A stretch of DNA of 64,000 nt from an uncultured Oscillospiraceae bacterium (GCA_934567355.1 CAKTJC010000007.1:33631-97630), one strand, 5' to 3'. Counted from the stretch's first letter, positions 35,757 through 44,637 are shown. Notes: generated from the sequence alone by a model not told the origin. Translations and numbers: made by a program.

Positions 35757-37165
35757 GTCAGCAGAATGAAGAAAACGGAGGGGGTCTCGGATTCGGGGGG
35801 GAAGGTCAGGCGGAAGGCGGCTTTGCCAGAATGGACGGTGCAGGGGAGGGGGGATTCGGTGCCGTCGGGCTGGAGGGCGGTGAGGGTGTGGCCTTCCAGT
35901 ACGGCGGCGGGGAGGGTGAATTCCAGCGTGCCCTCCAGCCGGGTCAGGCAGCCGGCGCATTCAAAGCTGACGGTGAGGAGCCGGGTGCCGTCGGGCAGCT
36001 CGCCCCGGCGGAGAACGGGCTCTCCCATGGGATAGGGGTCAGCGGGCACCGCCGCCTCCACCGATTCCACCAGCTCCAGCTGGGTGCCGTCGCTCATCAG
36101 GCCGCACACGGGGCAGATGGTCAGCTCCTCCCCGCCGCCGGGGAGGGGAAGCTCGATGCGCTCGCAGTCCGCCCAGCCGGACATGCCGCAGCCCGTGCGG
36201 GTGCAGAAGGCAAAATGGGTCTCCCCGTCGAAGGGGTGCCACTGGCCGTAGGAATGGCTCAGGGGCTTGGTCTCGTCCCGGATGTAGCTGTCGGCACAGG
36301 CGGTGCAGGTATAGGTGGTGTAGCCGCCGTGGGTGCAGGTGGGAGCTGTGACCACGGCAGCGTACCTGTGGCCGGTAAGGGGAATCGTGGTCTGCGGGTT
36401 CAGGATCGCGCCGCAGCCCGCCCGTCCGCAGTGGCTGCCGTCGGTCAGGCCGGGCGTGGTGCAGGTGGCGGGATAGCCCCAGTCAATGACGGTCAGGTGC
36501 TTCAGCGCGCTGCCCTCGTCGGGGATGGTGTCGGTCTTCTCGCAGCCGCCGGTGCCGTAGCGGACGCATTTTGCCGTCTTGGTGCCATCGTGTTCGCAGA
36601 CGGCGTCGCCGTTGGGGATGTAATCCTCATTTTTGAACTCATGGCCCAGGGCGCTGCCCGGGTCGGGGACGGTGCTGACAGCCTCGCAGCCGCCGGTGCC
36701 GTAGCGGACGCATTTTGCCGTCCTGGTGCCGTCCTGCTCGCAGGTGGCGTTGCCGTCGGAAACGTAATCCTCCTCTTTGAATTCATGCCCCAGGGGCGCT
36801 CCGTTTTCCACAAACATCGTTGCCTGGCACAGGGTGCACCGGTACTGCACCCGCTCACAGTCGGTGCAGGTGGCCGGGATCACCAGCTCCTGCACATAGT
36901 CGTGGCCTGCCGGCTGGGTGCTCATCTGCCAACCGCACACGGCGCAGTACTCCGCCCTCTGGCAGGTGGCAGGCGTGCTGACATGGGGCTGGAGCGTGCC
37001 CTTAACTTCGCCGCAGTCGATGCAGTACTGATAGTGTCCGCCCTCCTCGCCGCGCCACTCGGTGGTGTGAGCCGGGTCGTCCGGGCATTCCGCCGCCGCG
37101 CTCAGGGTGCACAAAAGCACTGCCAATACGGTGATCGTCAGTGCAAATAAATATCCTTTTTTCAT
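35747..37165 (-). CDS. Secreted Cys-rich repeat protein
   Basis: A 472-residue exported protein with a signal peptide ending near SAAA. It has many CxxC-type pairs within repeats of the form GHxY...PATC...YTCxxC, common in surface proteins of gut Clostridia. Two adjacent units of about 49 residues, beginning GHEFKEEDY and GHEFKNEDY and both containing TAKCVRYGTGGCE, are nearly identical and indicate recent duplication. The C-terminal 100 residues are a beta-rich domain without Cys pairs. The role is unknown; disulfide- or metal-stabilised adhesion modules are a guess. Own promoter at 37211-37239 and AAGGAGGA site. Confidence 0.75.
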   Translation of the reverse strand: MKKGYLFALTITVLAVLLCTLSAAAECPDDPAHTTEWRGEEGGHYQYCIDCGEVKGTLQPHVSTPATCQRAEYCAVCGWQMSTQPAGHDYVQELVIPATCTDCERVQYRCTLCQATMFVENGAPLGHEFKEEDYVSDGNATCEQDGTRTAKCVRYGTGGCEAVSTVPDPGSALGHEFKNEDYIPNGDAVCEHDGTKTAKCVRYGTGGCEKTDTIPDEGSALKHLTVIDWGYPATCTTPGLTDGSHCGRAGCGAILNPQTTIPLTGHRYAAVVTAPTCTHGGYTTYTCTACADSYIRDETKPLSHSYGQWHPFDGETHFAFCTRTGCGMSGWADCERIELPLPGGGEELTICPVCGLMSDGTQLELVESVEAAVPADPYPMGEPVLRRGELPDGTRLLTVSFECAGCLTRLEGTLEFTLPAAVLEGHTLTALQPDGTESPLPCTVHSGKAAFRLTFPPESETPSVFFILLTEQ

Positions 37166-37210
37166 GAGTCATCCTCCTTTTTCCTGGTCTTTTGGGTGCC
37201 GCATAAGGCC

Positions 37211-37239
37211 AGTATAAAGGAATCCCCTATAAAAATCAA
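37211..37239 (-). promoter_or_regulatory. Promoter of the Cys-rich protein gene
   Basis: On the minus strand TTGATT (37234-37239), 17 bases, TATACT (37211-37216), about 45 bases before the start codon. Confidence 0.65.
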
Positions 37240-37388
37240 GCAAAAAGAAATAACCCCTGATCTCTCCCTCTCTCTTTTGGGATCGATCAGGGGTTATTTC
37301 GCCGGGTTCTTGGGTTCCGTCATTTGCTTAACCTCTGCTTTCTGCGGATTTGAGAAGTGGCTTAGTACATTGGACTCACTCCTTTTGT
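37240..37388 (-). ncRNA. Small transcription unit with minimal ORF and terminator
   Basis: From a promoter at 37395-37423 the transcript would start near 37388, present AAAAGGAG (37379-37386), and 8 bases later ATG-TAC-TAA (37362-37370). It ends in a 15-bp perfect stem (37248-37262 with 37285-37299) followed by a T-rich run on the minus strand. An overlapping frame without a normal start reads SNVLSHFSNPQKAEVKQ and continues to the terminator. It could be a small RNA, a two-codon regulatory ORF, or a short peptide with an unusual start. Not recognised as a known family. Confidence 0.5.
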
Positions 37389-37394
37389 GTCTTT

Positions 37395-37423
37395 AATATA
37401 CACGAGGATCCGGAAAAATACAA
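37395..37423 (-). promoter_or_regulatory. Promoter of the small unit at 37240-37388
   Basis: TTGTAT (37418-37423), exactly 17 bases, TATATT (37395-37400) on the minus strand. Confidence 0.6.
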
Positions 37424-37472
37424 GATGGGATCTTCCACAGAAAATCGGCGAAAAGCTTATATAGGATGCGCA

Positions 37473-37576
37473 TAGACGGGAAGCAAAAAAAGTGGTATAA
37501 TAAATGATATTGGGCGTCTGCTGTGGGCGCCCAATGTGTTTTTTTCAATCACCCTGCTTATAAGCAGGGCTTTTTT
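37473..37576 (+). terminator. Promoter-like sequence followed by two tandem terminators
   Basis: TAGACG (37473-37478), 17 bases, TATAAT (37496-37501), then an 8-bp stem ATTGGGCG/CGCCCAAT (37509-37535) with seven T, and a CCCTGCTTATAAGCAGGG dyad with six T (37552-37576). A transcript would be only a hairpin of about 38 or 70 nt. It lies upstream of spoIIE. The rest of 37577-37782 shows no gene. Confidence 0.5.
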
Positions 37577-37782
37577 GTTTGCCTCCCCGTAACTTTCTTT
37601 TTGGTCTCCACGTTGCGACTGCATCTTTTGTTCCGCGGTGATAGAATGCAGGAAAAGCTCCGGAATCAATCCCAGAATGCGGATAAATGCGGGAATAATC
37701 CCATGTTTTATATTCCAGAAAGTTTTATTTTTATCTAACTTTGGAATATGAAAAATGTTGCTTCCGCCGGGGAGGATGACCT

Positions 37783-39633
37783 GTGAGCCGGAAATTCACG
37801 AAGGAAAGGCTGGACTTGCGAATGATGGGATCGGTGGAGACGATGCTCATGCAGGCAAAGCGAAAGGGCGAGCAGGCGATGGAGCACCCTGCCCTGCGGG
37901 GGATGGCTTGCTTCGGCGGCGGACTGATGCTGGGCGGCATGCGGGTTTTCGGGCAGATGCAGCCGGCGGCGGTGGGGCTGGTCACCCGGTTCCGGGGCTG
38001 GCCGTGCTGCGCGGCGGCGGCGGGCAGCGCGGTAGGCTATCTGCTCTTCTGGGGGCAGAGCGGCTGGCTGGGGGTGATCTGGACGCTGGGGGCGTTCCTT
38101 CTGGCGCTGCTCACCCCGGCGCGGCAATCCCGGCTGTGGCTGGCGGCGCTGTGCGTCAGCGTGACGGCGGGGATCAGCCTGGTGTTCGGCGGCAGCGGAC
38201 TGCCCCTGGCGGGGCGGGTGCTGGTGGCGGCGCTGAGCGCCTTCCTGTCCGCCTGGGATTCCCCGCTGACCAAATATCTGACCTGGGGGGCAGGAGTCAT
38301 GGCGCTGGGGTGCCGCAGTCCCAGCCTGGGGGCGCTGGCGGGGGGCTTCGGCGCGGCGGCGCTGCCGCTGCCGGGGGCGCTGGCGCTTTCCCTGGGGGCA
38401 GATCTGGGCAGCGGGTGGTATTTTCTCACCCTGGGTACGTCCCTGAATTATTACATCAGCCGGATCTTTCCGGGGAAGGAATACTGGCGCGGCACGACGC
38501 TGGCGGCGTCCCTGCTCCTGCTGATGGTGCTCACCCAGGATCGGCACTGGCAGCTGCTGGTTCCGGCGGTGCTGGGGGGCTGGGTGGGGGCGCTGATGCC
38601 CCTGCCCGCGCCCCGCCGGGGCAGGGTCGGGGCGGCGCAGGTGCAGCTGGAGGAGGAGGCGCGGGTGCTGACCCGGCTCCAGCGGCAGCTGCTGGAATGG
38701 GTGTCCCCGCCGCCGGATGTGGCGGGGCTGACCGAGGAGCTGCGCCGGGACACCTGCGGCGTCTGCCCCTGCCGCACCGGCTGCATGGAGCAGAAGGGGA
38801 TGACGGCACAAATGCTGGAGGGAGACGCCCCCTTTCTGTGCCGCAAGGCCGCCGCCGTCGCCGGGGAGCTGAGCACCGCCCGGAAGATGCTCAAGCGGAT
38901 GCATCTGCACCGCGCCCGGCAGGAGGAATTCCGCATGGCGCTGGTGCAGCAATACGGCTTTCTGGCGGATGCCCTGCGGGAGCTTTCCGACCGGCTGCCG
39001 GGGCAGGCCGCCCGGCGCTGCCGCTGCCGGGTGCAGGTATCCGCCCGCTCCCGCAGCAAGCAGGCGGCGGACGGGGATCGGGTGGCGGCGTTCTCCGCCC
39101 CCGGCGGGAAATTTTATGTACTGCTGTGCGACGGCATGGGCACCGGCAGCGAGGCGGCGGCGGAGAGCCGGGAGACGGCGGGGCTGGTGCGGCAGATGCT
39201 CCGCTCCGGCCTGTCCCCCGGGGCGGCGCTGGGCAGCGTAAACAGCCAGCTGGCGCTGACCGGCCGGGGCGGGGCAGTGACCATCGACCTGGCGGAGCTG
39301 CACCCGGATACCGGGCGGGTGTTCCTGTATAAATGGGGCGCGCAGCCCAGCTGGCTGATCCGCCGCCGCAAGGGCACGGCCGTGGGCGCCGCCGGTCCGC
39401 CGCCCGGCCTGGGGGTGACCCAGGGGCGGGAATCGGTCAGCCGCATCCATCTGTTTCCGGGGGACACGCTGCTGCTGCTCAGCGACGGCATCGCCACCGC
39501 CTCCGCCCCTGCCTGGGCCAGGATCGCCCGCGACACGCCCCCCGGCGACCTGGCCGCCCAGATCCTCCGCACCGACGCCCAACCCGACGACGCCACCGCC
39601 GTGGTGATCCGATTAAAACGGAAGGAGGCTTAA
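37783..39633 (+). CDS. spoIIE: Stage II sporulation protein E-like PP2C phosphatase
   Basis: A 616-residue membrane phosphatase. Residues about 45-285 hold many hydrophobic segments, a middle region carries Cys pairs (CGVCPCRTGC), and the C-terminal PP2C domain has the metal-binding motif LLCDGMGTGSEA (Asp450) and LLLSDGI. In Bacillus SpoIIE dephosphorylates SpoIIAA to activate sigma F in the forespore and helps place the asymmetric septum. It is shorter than the 827-residue Bacillus protein, as in many Clostridia. The start is GTG at 37783, seven bases after GGAGG. Confidence 0.9.
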   Translation: MSRKFTKERLDLRMMGSVETMLMQAKRKGEQAMEHPALRGMACFGGGLMLGGMRVFGQMQPAAVGLVTRFRGWPCCAAAAGSAVGYLLFWGQSGWLGVIWTLGAFLLALLTPARQSRLWLAALCVSVTAGISLVFGGSGLPLAGRVLVAALSAFLSAWDSPLTKYLTWGAGVMALGCRSPSLGALAGGFGAAALPLPGALALSLGADLGSGWYFLTLGTSLNYYISRIFPGKEYWRGTTLAASLLLLMVLTQDRHWQLLVPAVLGGWVGALMPLPAPRRGRVGAAQVQLEEEARVLTRLQRQLLEWVSPPPDVAGLTEELRRDTCGVCPCRTGCMEQKGMTAQMLEGDAPFLCRKAAAVAGELSTARKMLKRMHLHRARQEEFRMALVQQYGFLADALRELSDRLPGQAARRCRCRVQVSARSRSKQAADGDRVAAFSAPGGKFYVLLCDGMGTGSEAAAESRETAGLVRQMLRSGLSPGAALGSVNSQLALTGRGGAVTIDLAELHPDTGRVFLYKWGAQPSWLIRRRKGTAVGAAGPPPGLGVTQGRESVSRIHLFPGDTLLLLSDGIATASAPAWARIARDTPPGDLAAQILRTDAQPDDATAVVIRLKRKEA

Positions 39634-39639
39634 TGATTG

Positions 39640-39880
39640 ATGAAGGGTACGTCGGACGGAATGCAGTCCGACGGGAATGTAGGGGACGATGCCCACATCG
39701 TCCCGCAATCTTATGGAATTACCCCGGTACGTTGAATGGAACGGGGAAAAAGGATGTTTTTGTAACATTTCTCCATTCAACCGGGTCTTGGAAATAAACC
39801 AACCCGGCGCGGGCCGATGTGGGCATCGGCCCCTACAAGGGAACCTGGGGGGTGTGCCATTCACCCGACCGGCGCCGCAT
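39640..39880. repeat. Family A palindromic repeat, locus 3
   Basis: Left hairpin of the A-T type, right hairpin of the C-G type, with GTTGAATGG and CCATTCAACC between. It lies between convergent spoIIE and the deacetylase gene. Confidence 0.88.
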
Positions 39881-39883
39881 TCT

Positions 39884-40675
39884 TTATGGCTCCTCCTCTT
39901 CCCGGTGGAACAGGTCAGCCACCGGGGCGAAGCGGTAGCCGAGGGTCTCCCATTTGGTCAGCAGCTCGTCCAGGATCTCGGCGTTGGTCTTGCTGGTGGA
40001 GTGGAGCAGCACCACGGCGCCGGGGTGGATGCGGGGGATGAGCTTGGAAAAGGCCGCGTCGCGGCTGGGCTGGGAATCCTGCTTCCAGTCCACATAGGCC
40101 AGGCTCCAGAATACGGTCTTGTAGCCCAGGCGCTGCGCCTGCTTCAGATTTTCCTCGCTGTAGATCCCCTGGGGCGGGCGGTAGTATTTCTCCATGGGCG
40201 CACCCACCACCTCCTGATAGATGGCCTCCAGATCCTCCAGCTCCCGGCGAAAGGCGTCGGGATCGGAGATCTTGCTCATGTCGTAGTGGTGCATGGTGTG
40301 GTTTCCCACCGTGTGACCCTCGGCGACCATGCGGCGCACCAGATCGGGGTGCTGGCGGATGTAGGAGCCCACCAGGAAAAAGGCGGCGGGCACCTGGTGC
40401 TTTTTCAGCACGTCCAGGATCTGCTCCGTGCAGCCGTTTTCATAGCCCGCGTCGAAGGTCAGGTAAATCACCTTTTCCGATGGATCGCCCAGGTATGCCG
40501 CGTCCAGCGCCCGCAGCTGGTCGACTCCTGCATTGCCGATGGGCGCGACTCCCGGCTCCCGGAAGGACAGCCCCCAGGAGCCGGTCTGCAGCACCGCCCC
40601 CCGCATCACGCCGAAGGCCGCCGCCCCCGCCACCAGCAGCGCCAGCGCCAGAATCACCCAGTCCCGTCTTCGCAT
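39884..40675 (-). CDS. pdaA: PdaA-like polysaccharide deacetylase (spore cortex)
   Basis: A 263-residue membrane-anchored NodB-family enzyme. It has an N-terminal hydrophobic anchor, SWGLSF, the catalytic YLTFDAGYENG (Asp75), GNHTMHH (His126, His130), YRPPQGIYSE and HPGAVVLLHSTSKTNAE, all matching PdaA closely. PdaA removes acetyl groups from muramic acid so that muramic delta-lactam forms in spore cortex, needed for germination. The ATG at 40675 follows GGAGG by eight bases. It lies next to spoIIE, supporting a sporulating host. Confidence 0.88.
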   Translation of the reverse strand: MRRRDWVILALALLVAGAAAFGVMRGAVLQTGSWGLSFREPGVAPIGNAGVDQLRALDAAYLGDPSEKVIYLTFDAGYENGCTEQILDVLKKHQVPAAFFLVGSYIRQHPDLVRRMVAEGHTVGNHTMHHYDMSKISDPDAFRRELEDLEAIYQEVVGAPMEKYYRPPQGIYSEENLKQAQRLGYKTVFWSLAYVDWKQDSQPSRDAAFSKLIPRIHPGAVVLLHSTSKTNAEILDELLTKWETLGYRFAPVADLFHREEEEP

Positions 40676-40764
40676 CAAGCATTCCTCCATTCCCTTCCAG
40701 CCTATGCGCGGCGGCGGGGGATATTCCGCCCGAAAATGGGCAAGCTTTCTGCGAGGTGAACAAG

Positions 40765-41436
40765 GTGATCTTATCCTATTTGCGGACGCTGATCCTGTAT
40801 CTGGTGCTGATTCTGGTCATCCGCCTGATGGGCAAGCGGCAGATCGGGCAGATGGAGCCGGCGGAATTCGTGGTGACCATGCTGGTGGCAAATCTGGCGT
40901 CCATCCCCATGCAGGATGGGGGTATCCCGCTGTTTTCCGGGCTGGTGCCCATTCTGACGGTGCTGGGGGTGGAGCTGGTGCTGTCCTGGTGTACGCTGCG
41001 CAGCACCGCGTTCCGGCAGCTGCTGTGCGGAAAACCCGTCATATTGATCGACAACGGCCGCATTGTGCAAAATCAGCTGCGGCAGACCAGGATCACCCTG
41101 GATGAACTGATGGGACATCTGCGCGCCAAGGACGTGCTGGACGTGCGCCAGGTGCAGTTTGCCATTCTGGAGACCGACGGCACCATTTCCGTCTTTCCCT
41201 ATCCCCAGGAGCGTCCCGCCTCCGCCAAGGACGCCGGCCAGAAGGTCGCGCCCCAGAAGCTGCCCGTCACCCTGATCGAGGACGGGGTGCTCCTGCGCCA
41301 GAATCTCGCCCTCAGCGGCAGGGACGAAAGCTGGGTGCGCCAGACGCTGGGGGAGCGGGATGCCGTCCAGGAAAATACCTTTCTGCTGGCGGTTTCCGGC
41401 AGCCAGGTGATTTTTATTCCGAAGGAGGAACCCTGA
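40765..41436 (+). CDS. DUF421 membrane protein (YetF/YkjA-like)
   Basis: A 223-residue protein with three N-terminal membrane helices (LILYLVLILVIRLMGKRQIG opening) and a cytoplasmic DUF421 domain holding PAEFVVTMLVANLASIPMQD and PVILIDNGRI. Family members occur in spore formers and are linked to spore membrane and germination functions; the biochemistry is unclear. The GTG at 40765 follows GAGGTG. Its stop overlaps the next gene's ATG (TGATG), so the pair is coupled. Confidence 0.85.
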   Translation: MILSYLRTLILYLVLILVIRLMGKRQIGQMEPAEFVVTMLVANLASIPMQDGGIPLFSGLVPILTVLGVELVLSWCTLRSTAFRQLLCGKPVILIDNGRIVQNQLRQTRITLDELMGHLRAKDVLDVRQVQFAILETDGTISVFPYPQERPASAKDAGQKVAPQKLPVTLIEDGVLLRQNLALSGRDESWVRQTLGERDAVQENTFLLAVSGSQVIFIPKEEP

Positions 41437-41816
41437 TGGGACGATTCAAGATCGGCGTCGCCCTGCTGGCCGTGCTGCTGGCCGCCGCGATCGGGGCGCA
41501 GTTTGGAATGCAGGCGGCGCAGAAGCCGGTGACCCAGGCGCTGACGGCAGCCCTGGAGCAGGTGCAGCAGGAGCATTTTCCCCAGGCGGAGGCGCTGGTC
41601 TCCCAGGCTCGCGGGTACTGGGACAGCACCCGCACCTTCCGCGCCGCCCTGGCCGACCACCAGTGGCTGGAGGACATCGACAGCCAGCTCGCCATGCTGT
41701 CGGTATGGGCGCAGGAGCAGGAGAAGGCGGATTTTTCCGCCCTGTGCGCCGATACCCTCCTGCGCCTGAAGGCCATCGCCGAGGCCCACGCCCTGAACCT
41801 GTCCACATTCTTCTGA
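41436..41816 (+). CDS. DUF4363 family protein
   Basis: A 126-residue protein with one N-terminal membrane segment and a helical extracytoplasmic region (YWDSTRTFRAALADHQWLEDID). DUF4363 proteins regularly follow DUF421 genes in Clostridia, as here, and probably act with them. Function is unknown. Confidence 0.8.
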   Translation: MGRFKIGVALLAVLLAAAIGAQFGMQAAQKPVTQALTAALEQVQQEHFPQAEALVSQARGYWDSTRTFRAALADHQWLEDIDSQLAMLSVWAQEQEKADFSALCADTLLRLKAIAEAHALNLSTFF

Positions 41817-41850
41817 AGTTTCTCCCGGCCACAGGCCGGGGGAAACAGCG

Positions 41851-42159
41851 TTATTCGGAGGTTCCGGAGATCTCTTCCTTCTTTTCCCCCTGCCCGGCCT
41901 CCCTGTCGCAGTAGGGGGCGCAGTAGGTCATGGCCTTCCGGCTGTCGCTGACGCCTCTGGTGGTGGGGTCGACCACCACGCCCAGGATGGTCAGCAGCGC
42001 AAATACGGCGTTGACCACCGCCAGAAGCTTTTCACCCACGTCGCCGAAATCCCAGCTGATGCCGAAGAGGGCGGCCACCGTCTGCACCAGCAGCAGGGCG
42101 GCGGGGATGGCGGCCAGCCAGAATGCCTTGTTTTTCAGTCTTACCTTCCAGTTTATCAT
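41851..42159 (-). CDS. Phage holin (phi LC3 family)
   Basis: A 102-residue protein with INWKVRLKNKAFWLAAIPA, a second hydrophobic segment, and LGVVVDPTTRGVSDS, the hallmark of phi LC3-type holins. It forms membrane pores to release or trigger the endolysin. The ATG at 42159 follows AAAGGAG. It is the last gene of the phage's late operon. Confidence 0.92.
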   Translation of the reverse strand: MINWKVRLKNKAFWLAAIPAALLLVQTVAALFGISWDFGDVGEKLLAVVNAVFALLTILGVVVDPTTRGVSDSRKAMTYCAPYCDREAGQGEKKEEISGTSE

Positions 42160-42163
42160 AAAA

Positions 42164-42382
42164 TCATGCTCCTTTCTGTTCCAGATCCCGCAGGCGGTGG
42201 TTGATAACCTTGATCTGCTCCTCCACCACGGGCATGCGTCTGGCAAAATTGTTGTGCTCCCGCACCTCGCGGGTCAGTTCGTCCAGTTTGGTTTCCGTCA
42301 CGGCGGCGGCGCGGCCGTTGGCAATGAGCACCCCCGCCAGGGTCACGGCTCCGGTGATGACGGCTGCAATGATGGCTTCCAC
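42164..42382 (-). CDS. Small phage membrane protein, hemolysin XhlA-like
   Basis: A 72-residue protein with an N-terminal membrane helix (AIIAAVITGAVTLAGVLIA) and a coiled coil including KLDELTREVREHNNFA and VEEQIKVINHRL, as in XhlA-type lysis accessory proteins, though the order of helix and coil is reversed. The GTG at 42382 lies six bases after GGAGGG. It lies between the lysin and holin genes. Confidence 0.7.
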   Translation of the reverse strand: MEAIIAAVITGAVTLAGVLIANGRAAAVTETKLDELTREVREHNNFARRMPVVEEQIKVINHRLRDLEQKGA

Positions 42383-42384
42383 GG

Positions 42385-42960
42385 CTATCCCTCCAGGATC
42401 ACGTCCATGTGGACGGTGCTGCCGTCGATGGCGTAGGTGTAGGCCGCCTCCCTGCGGGCGCGGACGATGGAAAGGATCTGCTCCGCCGTCATGCCGGGGA
42501 TCTGGAAATCCATGGCCTGCCCCAGCAGGTGCCGGGAATTGTACACCCCGCCCACCGCCGCATTGTGCGCCGGGCAGCGGACGGTGGAAGTAGGCACCAT
42601 GGGTCTGCCTGCCGCCTCCCGCACCGCGTCCGCCAGTCGCATGAGCTTTTCCGACGGCTCCGCCGGGAAGCCGCTGCACGCGCCGCAGGGGCAGGCGATA
42701 TAGGGGTCGGTGCGCTTGAAATAGCGGATCTCGTCCCAGAAGGTGCCGCCCTCCGGCGGCTCTGCCCGCTCCGCCGTCCCGGCCACGGCGGCGCGGAGCA
42801 TCTGCTGGGTGGCTGCCCCGGCAATGCCGTCCTGCGTAAGCCCATAGTCCGCCTGAAACCGCCGGCAGGCCCGCGCGCTCTGCACCCCCCAGACCCCGTC
42901 CACGACGATGCCGTAATAGCCCAGATATGCCAGTAAATGCTGGATCTGCTTTGTATTCAC
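42385..42960 (-). CDS. Endolysin: peptidoglycan-binding domain plus M15-type peptidase
   Basis: A 191-residue protein. The N-terminus is a PG_binding_1 repeat (IQHLLAYLGYYGIVVDGVWG); the C-terminus is a peptidase M15_3/DD-peptidase domain with TVRCPAHNAAVGG, SRHLLGQAMDF and VHMDV as zinc ligands. It would cut peptide cross-links of the host wall. No signal peptide, consistent with holin-dependent release. The GTG at 42960 follows AAGGAGGG; an in-frame ATG at 42981 has no good site. Confidence 0.85.
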   Translation of the reverse strand: MNTKQIQHLLAYLGYYGIVVDGVWGVQSARACRRFQADYGLTQDGIAGAATQQMLRAAVAGTAERAEPPEGGTFWDEIRYFKRTDPYIACPCGACSGFPAEPSEKLMRLADAVREAAGRPMVPTSTVRCPAHNAAVGGVYNSRHLLGQAMDFQIPGMTAEQILSIVRARREAAYTYAIDGSTVHMDVILEG

Positions 42961-43000
42961 GTAAATCCCTCCTTGTTCCATGATATGTGCCGTTTCCCCT

Positions 43001-43108
43001 TTTGGCGAGCAAAGCGAAGCCAGGGGGTGTGTTGTAATATGGTTGCTGCCCGGTTAAAGTTTGCACCAGCCCCCCTCGGCTTCCCCCGGGGGAAGCCGAG
43101 GGGGCTAA
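43001..43108. repeat. Family B intergenic repeat, copy 4 (short)
   Basis: GCGAGCAAAGCGAAGCCAGG and TTTGCACCAG, then a CCTCGGCTTCCCCC/GGGGGAAGCCGAGG hairpin touching the stop of the fibre gene. It shows family B spread inside the phage module. Confidence 0.75.
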
Positions 43109-44637
43109 TCGGGCAGATTCAGCTGCTCCCTCAGTTCGGCGATCAGGGTGTCCACATACTGCTTTGTGGCGGCGTCGGCGGGGGACTGGGGGGCGGCGAG
43201 GTTCCGGAGGCGGTGTTCGGTCAGGTCGGTGTCCAGGGCGATGCTCAGGCGCTGCTGCCCCTGGGCGCGCATGCCGATGCCGGCGGACTTGCCCTCCCGG
43301 TAAAAATCCAGCAGGACGAAGGCCACGCCCACGGGGACGGCGTCGCTGCGCACAGCGGCAAAGCTGTCCGCCGCCTCCAGGCAGCAGTCGTAGCCGCTGT
43401 CCACCCCGGCGGGGAGGACGACGCTGCCCGCCGGTTGGAACTGTCCTGCATAGTCCGTCAGCTCCACCCGGCGCGTCTGGGTGCCGCCGTGCACCTGGAC
43501 GACGGCAAAATACTGCGCCGTGCCGTTTTCCACCGGGGTCAGCTGCGCGGCAAACTGCATGCACAGGTATTCTCCGTCGGCCTGCTCGCTGCCGTCGGAA
43601 TTGCAGCGGAAGACGCGCTCCACCCGGGGCGCGGGCTTGGCATAGGGCAGAACGGTGATCTCCCGGGAGACGGCGGCGGTGCGCCCGCGGCTGTCCGTCA
43701 CCTCGGCGGTGACGGTCACTGCGCCGCTGCGCTCCAGGGCGAAGCAGACCTGCTCCCCCAGCCCCGTCAGGCTGCCGCAGCGGATGCGGATGGCGGCAAT
43801 GGACGAGCCGTAAGCCCCCGCCGCCGTCACCTTTGCCAGCGCCTGGCTCTGATTCTGGATGTAGCCGCCGTGCTTCTGCAAATAGCCCAGCCGGTCGGAG
43901 ACGGTCAGGGCGGCGGTGGGCGTCACGTCGGCAGGGATGGGGCACAGCAGCTCCAGGCTGCCGCTCCCCACCTGATTTTCGCCGCTGAAGGTGGTGACGG
44001 TGAAGGTAATTTCCACCGCCTCCGCCGCCGGTGCCTGGGCGGCCAGCGCGATGGGCGGCGTCCAGCTTACGGTGAGGGCGTCGGTCTTTTCCGCCAGGCA
44101 GCCGCTTTCGGTACCGCAGCGCCAGCTGACCGTATCCCGGAAGGTCTCCGACGCCCGGTTCAGGGTCAGCGTCAGGGGCTGTCCCAGCTGCACCGCCTCC
44201 GCTGCCAGCGTGCTGGCGCGGGGGATGGCGGGCAGCTCCGCCGCGGCGGTGCGGCTGAGGTATTCCACATATCTCTGGCTGGTGGTGTAGATATGTACCC
44301 CCAGGGTGATCTCCGCCGCGGCGGTGCCGTCGGCATTGTGGGTCACCTCCACGCTCTGGCAGCTGTAGCCGCTCCAGCCGCCCTCCCCGCTGCCGTCCCA
44401 GGCGTTGCTGTAGGTCACGGCGCAGGCCTGGGTATTGCTCAGGATCAGGTTGGCGGAAATGATTCCGCCCACCCGGATGTCGCCCACCAGCCAGCAGCTG
44501 CCGTAATTCAGGCCGGAGCGGTTGCGCACGGAAAGTCCCGTCACCCGCACGGAGGATGTATTCTTTTCCACATCCTGGGTCACTGCCAGGGTGACCCGGG
44601 CGTCCTCGCCAAGCTGCACCTGCATCGTATGGCTCAT
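43105..44637 (-). CDS. Phage minor structural protein (DUF859-like, host-contact)
   Basis: A 510-residue beta-rich protein. The LPAIPRAST motif near residue 135 is typical of DUF859/tail-associated proteins, and the C-terminal SPADAATKQYVDTLI is a common tail-fibre attachment motif. It probably belongs to the tail tip or fibre. ATG at 44637 overlaps the upstream stop (ATGA), so they are coupled. The last codons abut a family B repeat. Confidence 0.75.
   Translation of the reverse strand: MSHTMQVQLGEDARVTLAVTQDVEKNTSSVRVTGLSVRNRSGLNYGSCWLVGDIRVGGIISANLILSNTQACAVTYSNAWDGSGEGGWSGYSCQSVEVTHNADGTAAAEITLGVHIYTTSQRYVEYLSRTAAAELPAIPRASTLAAEAVQLGQPLTLTLNRASETFRDTVSWRCGTESGCLAEKTDALTVSWTPPIALAAQAPAAEAVEITFTVTTFSGENQVGSGSLELLCPIPADVTPTAALTVSDRLGYLQKHGGYIQNQSQALAKVTAAGAYGSSIAAIRIRCGSLTGLGEQVCFALERSGAVTVTAEVTDSRGRTAAVSREITVLPYAKPAPRVERVFRCNSDGSEQADGEYLCMQFAAQLTPVENGTAQYFAVVQVHGGTQTRRVELTDYAGQFQPAGSVVLPAGVDSGYDCCLEAADSFAAVRSDAVPVGVAFVLLDFYREGKSAGIGMRAQGQQRLSIALDTDLTEHRLRNLAAPQSPADAATKQYVDTLIAELREQLNLPD

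Noticed and set aside
41851..41870. A third MITE end (TTATTCGGAGGTTCC) at the holin stop
   Set aside because: Only about 15 bases resemble the MITE end, there is no partner end and it lies within coding sequence.
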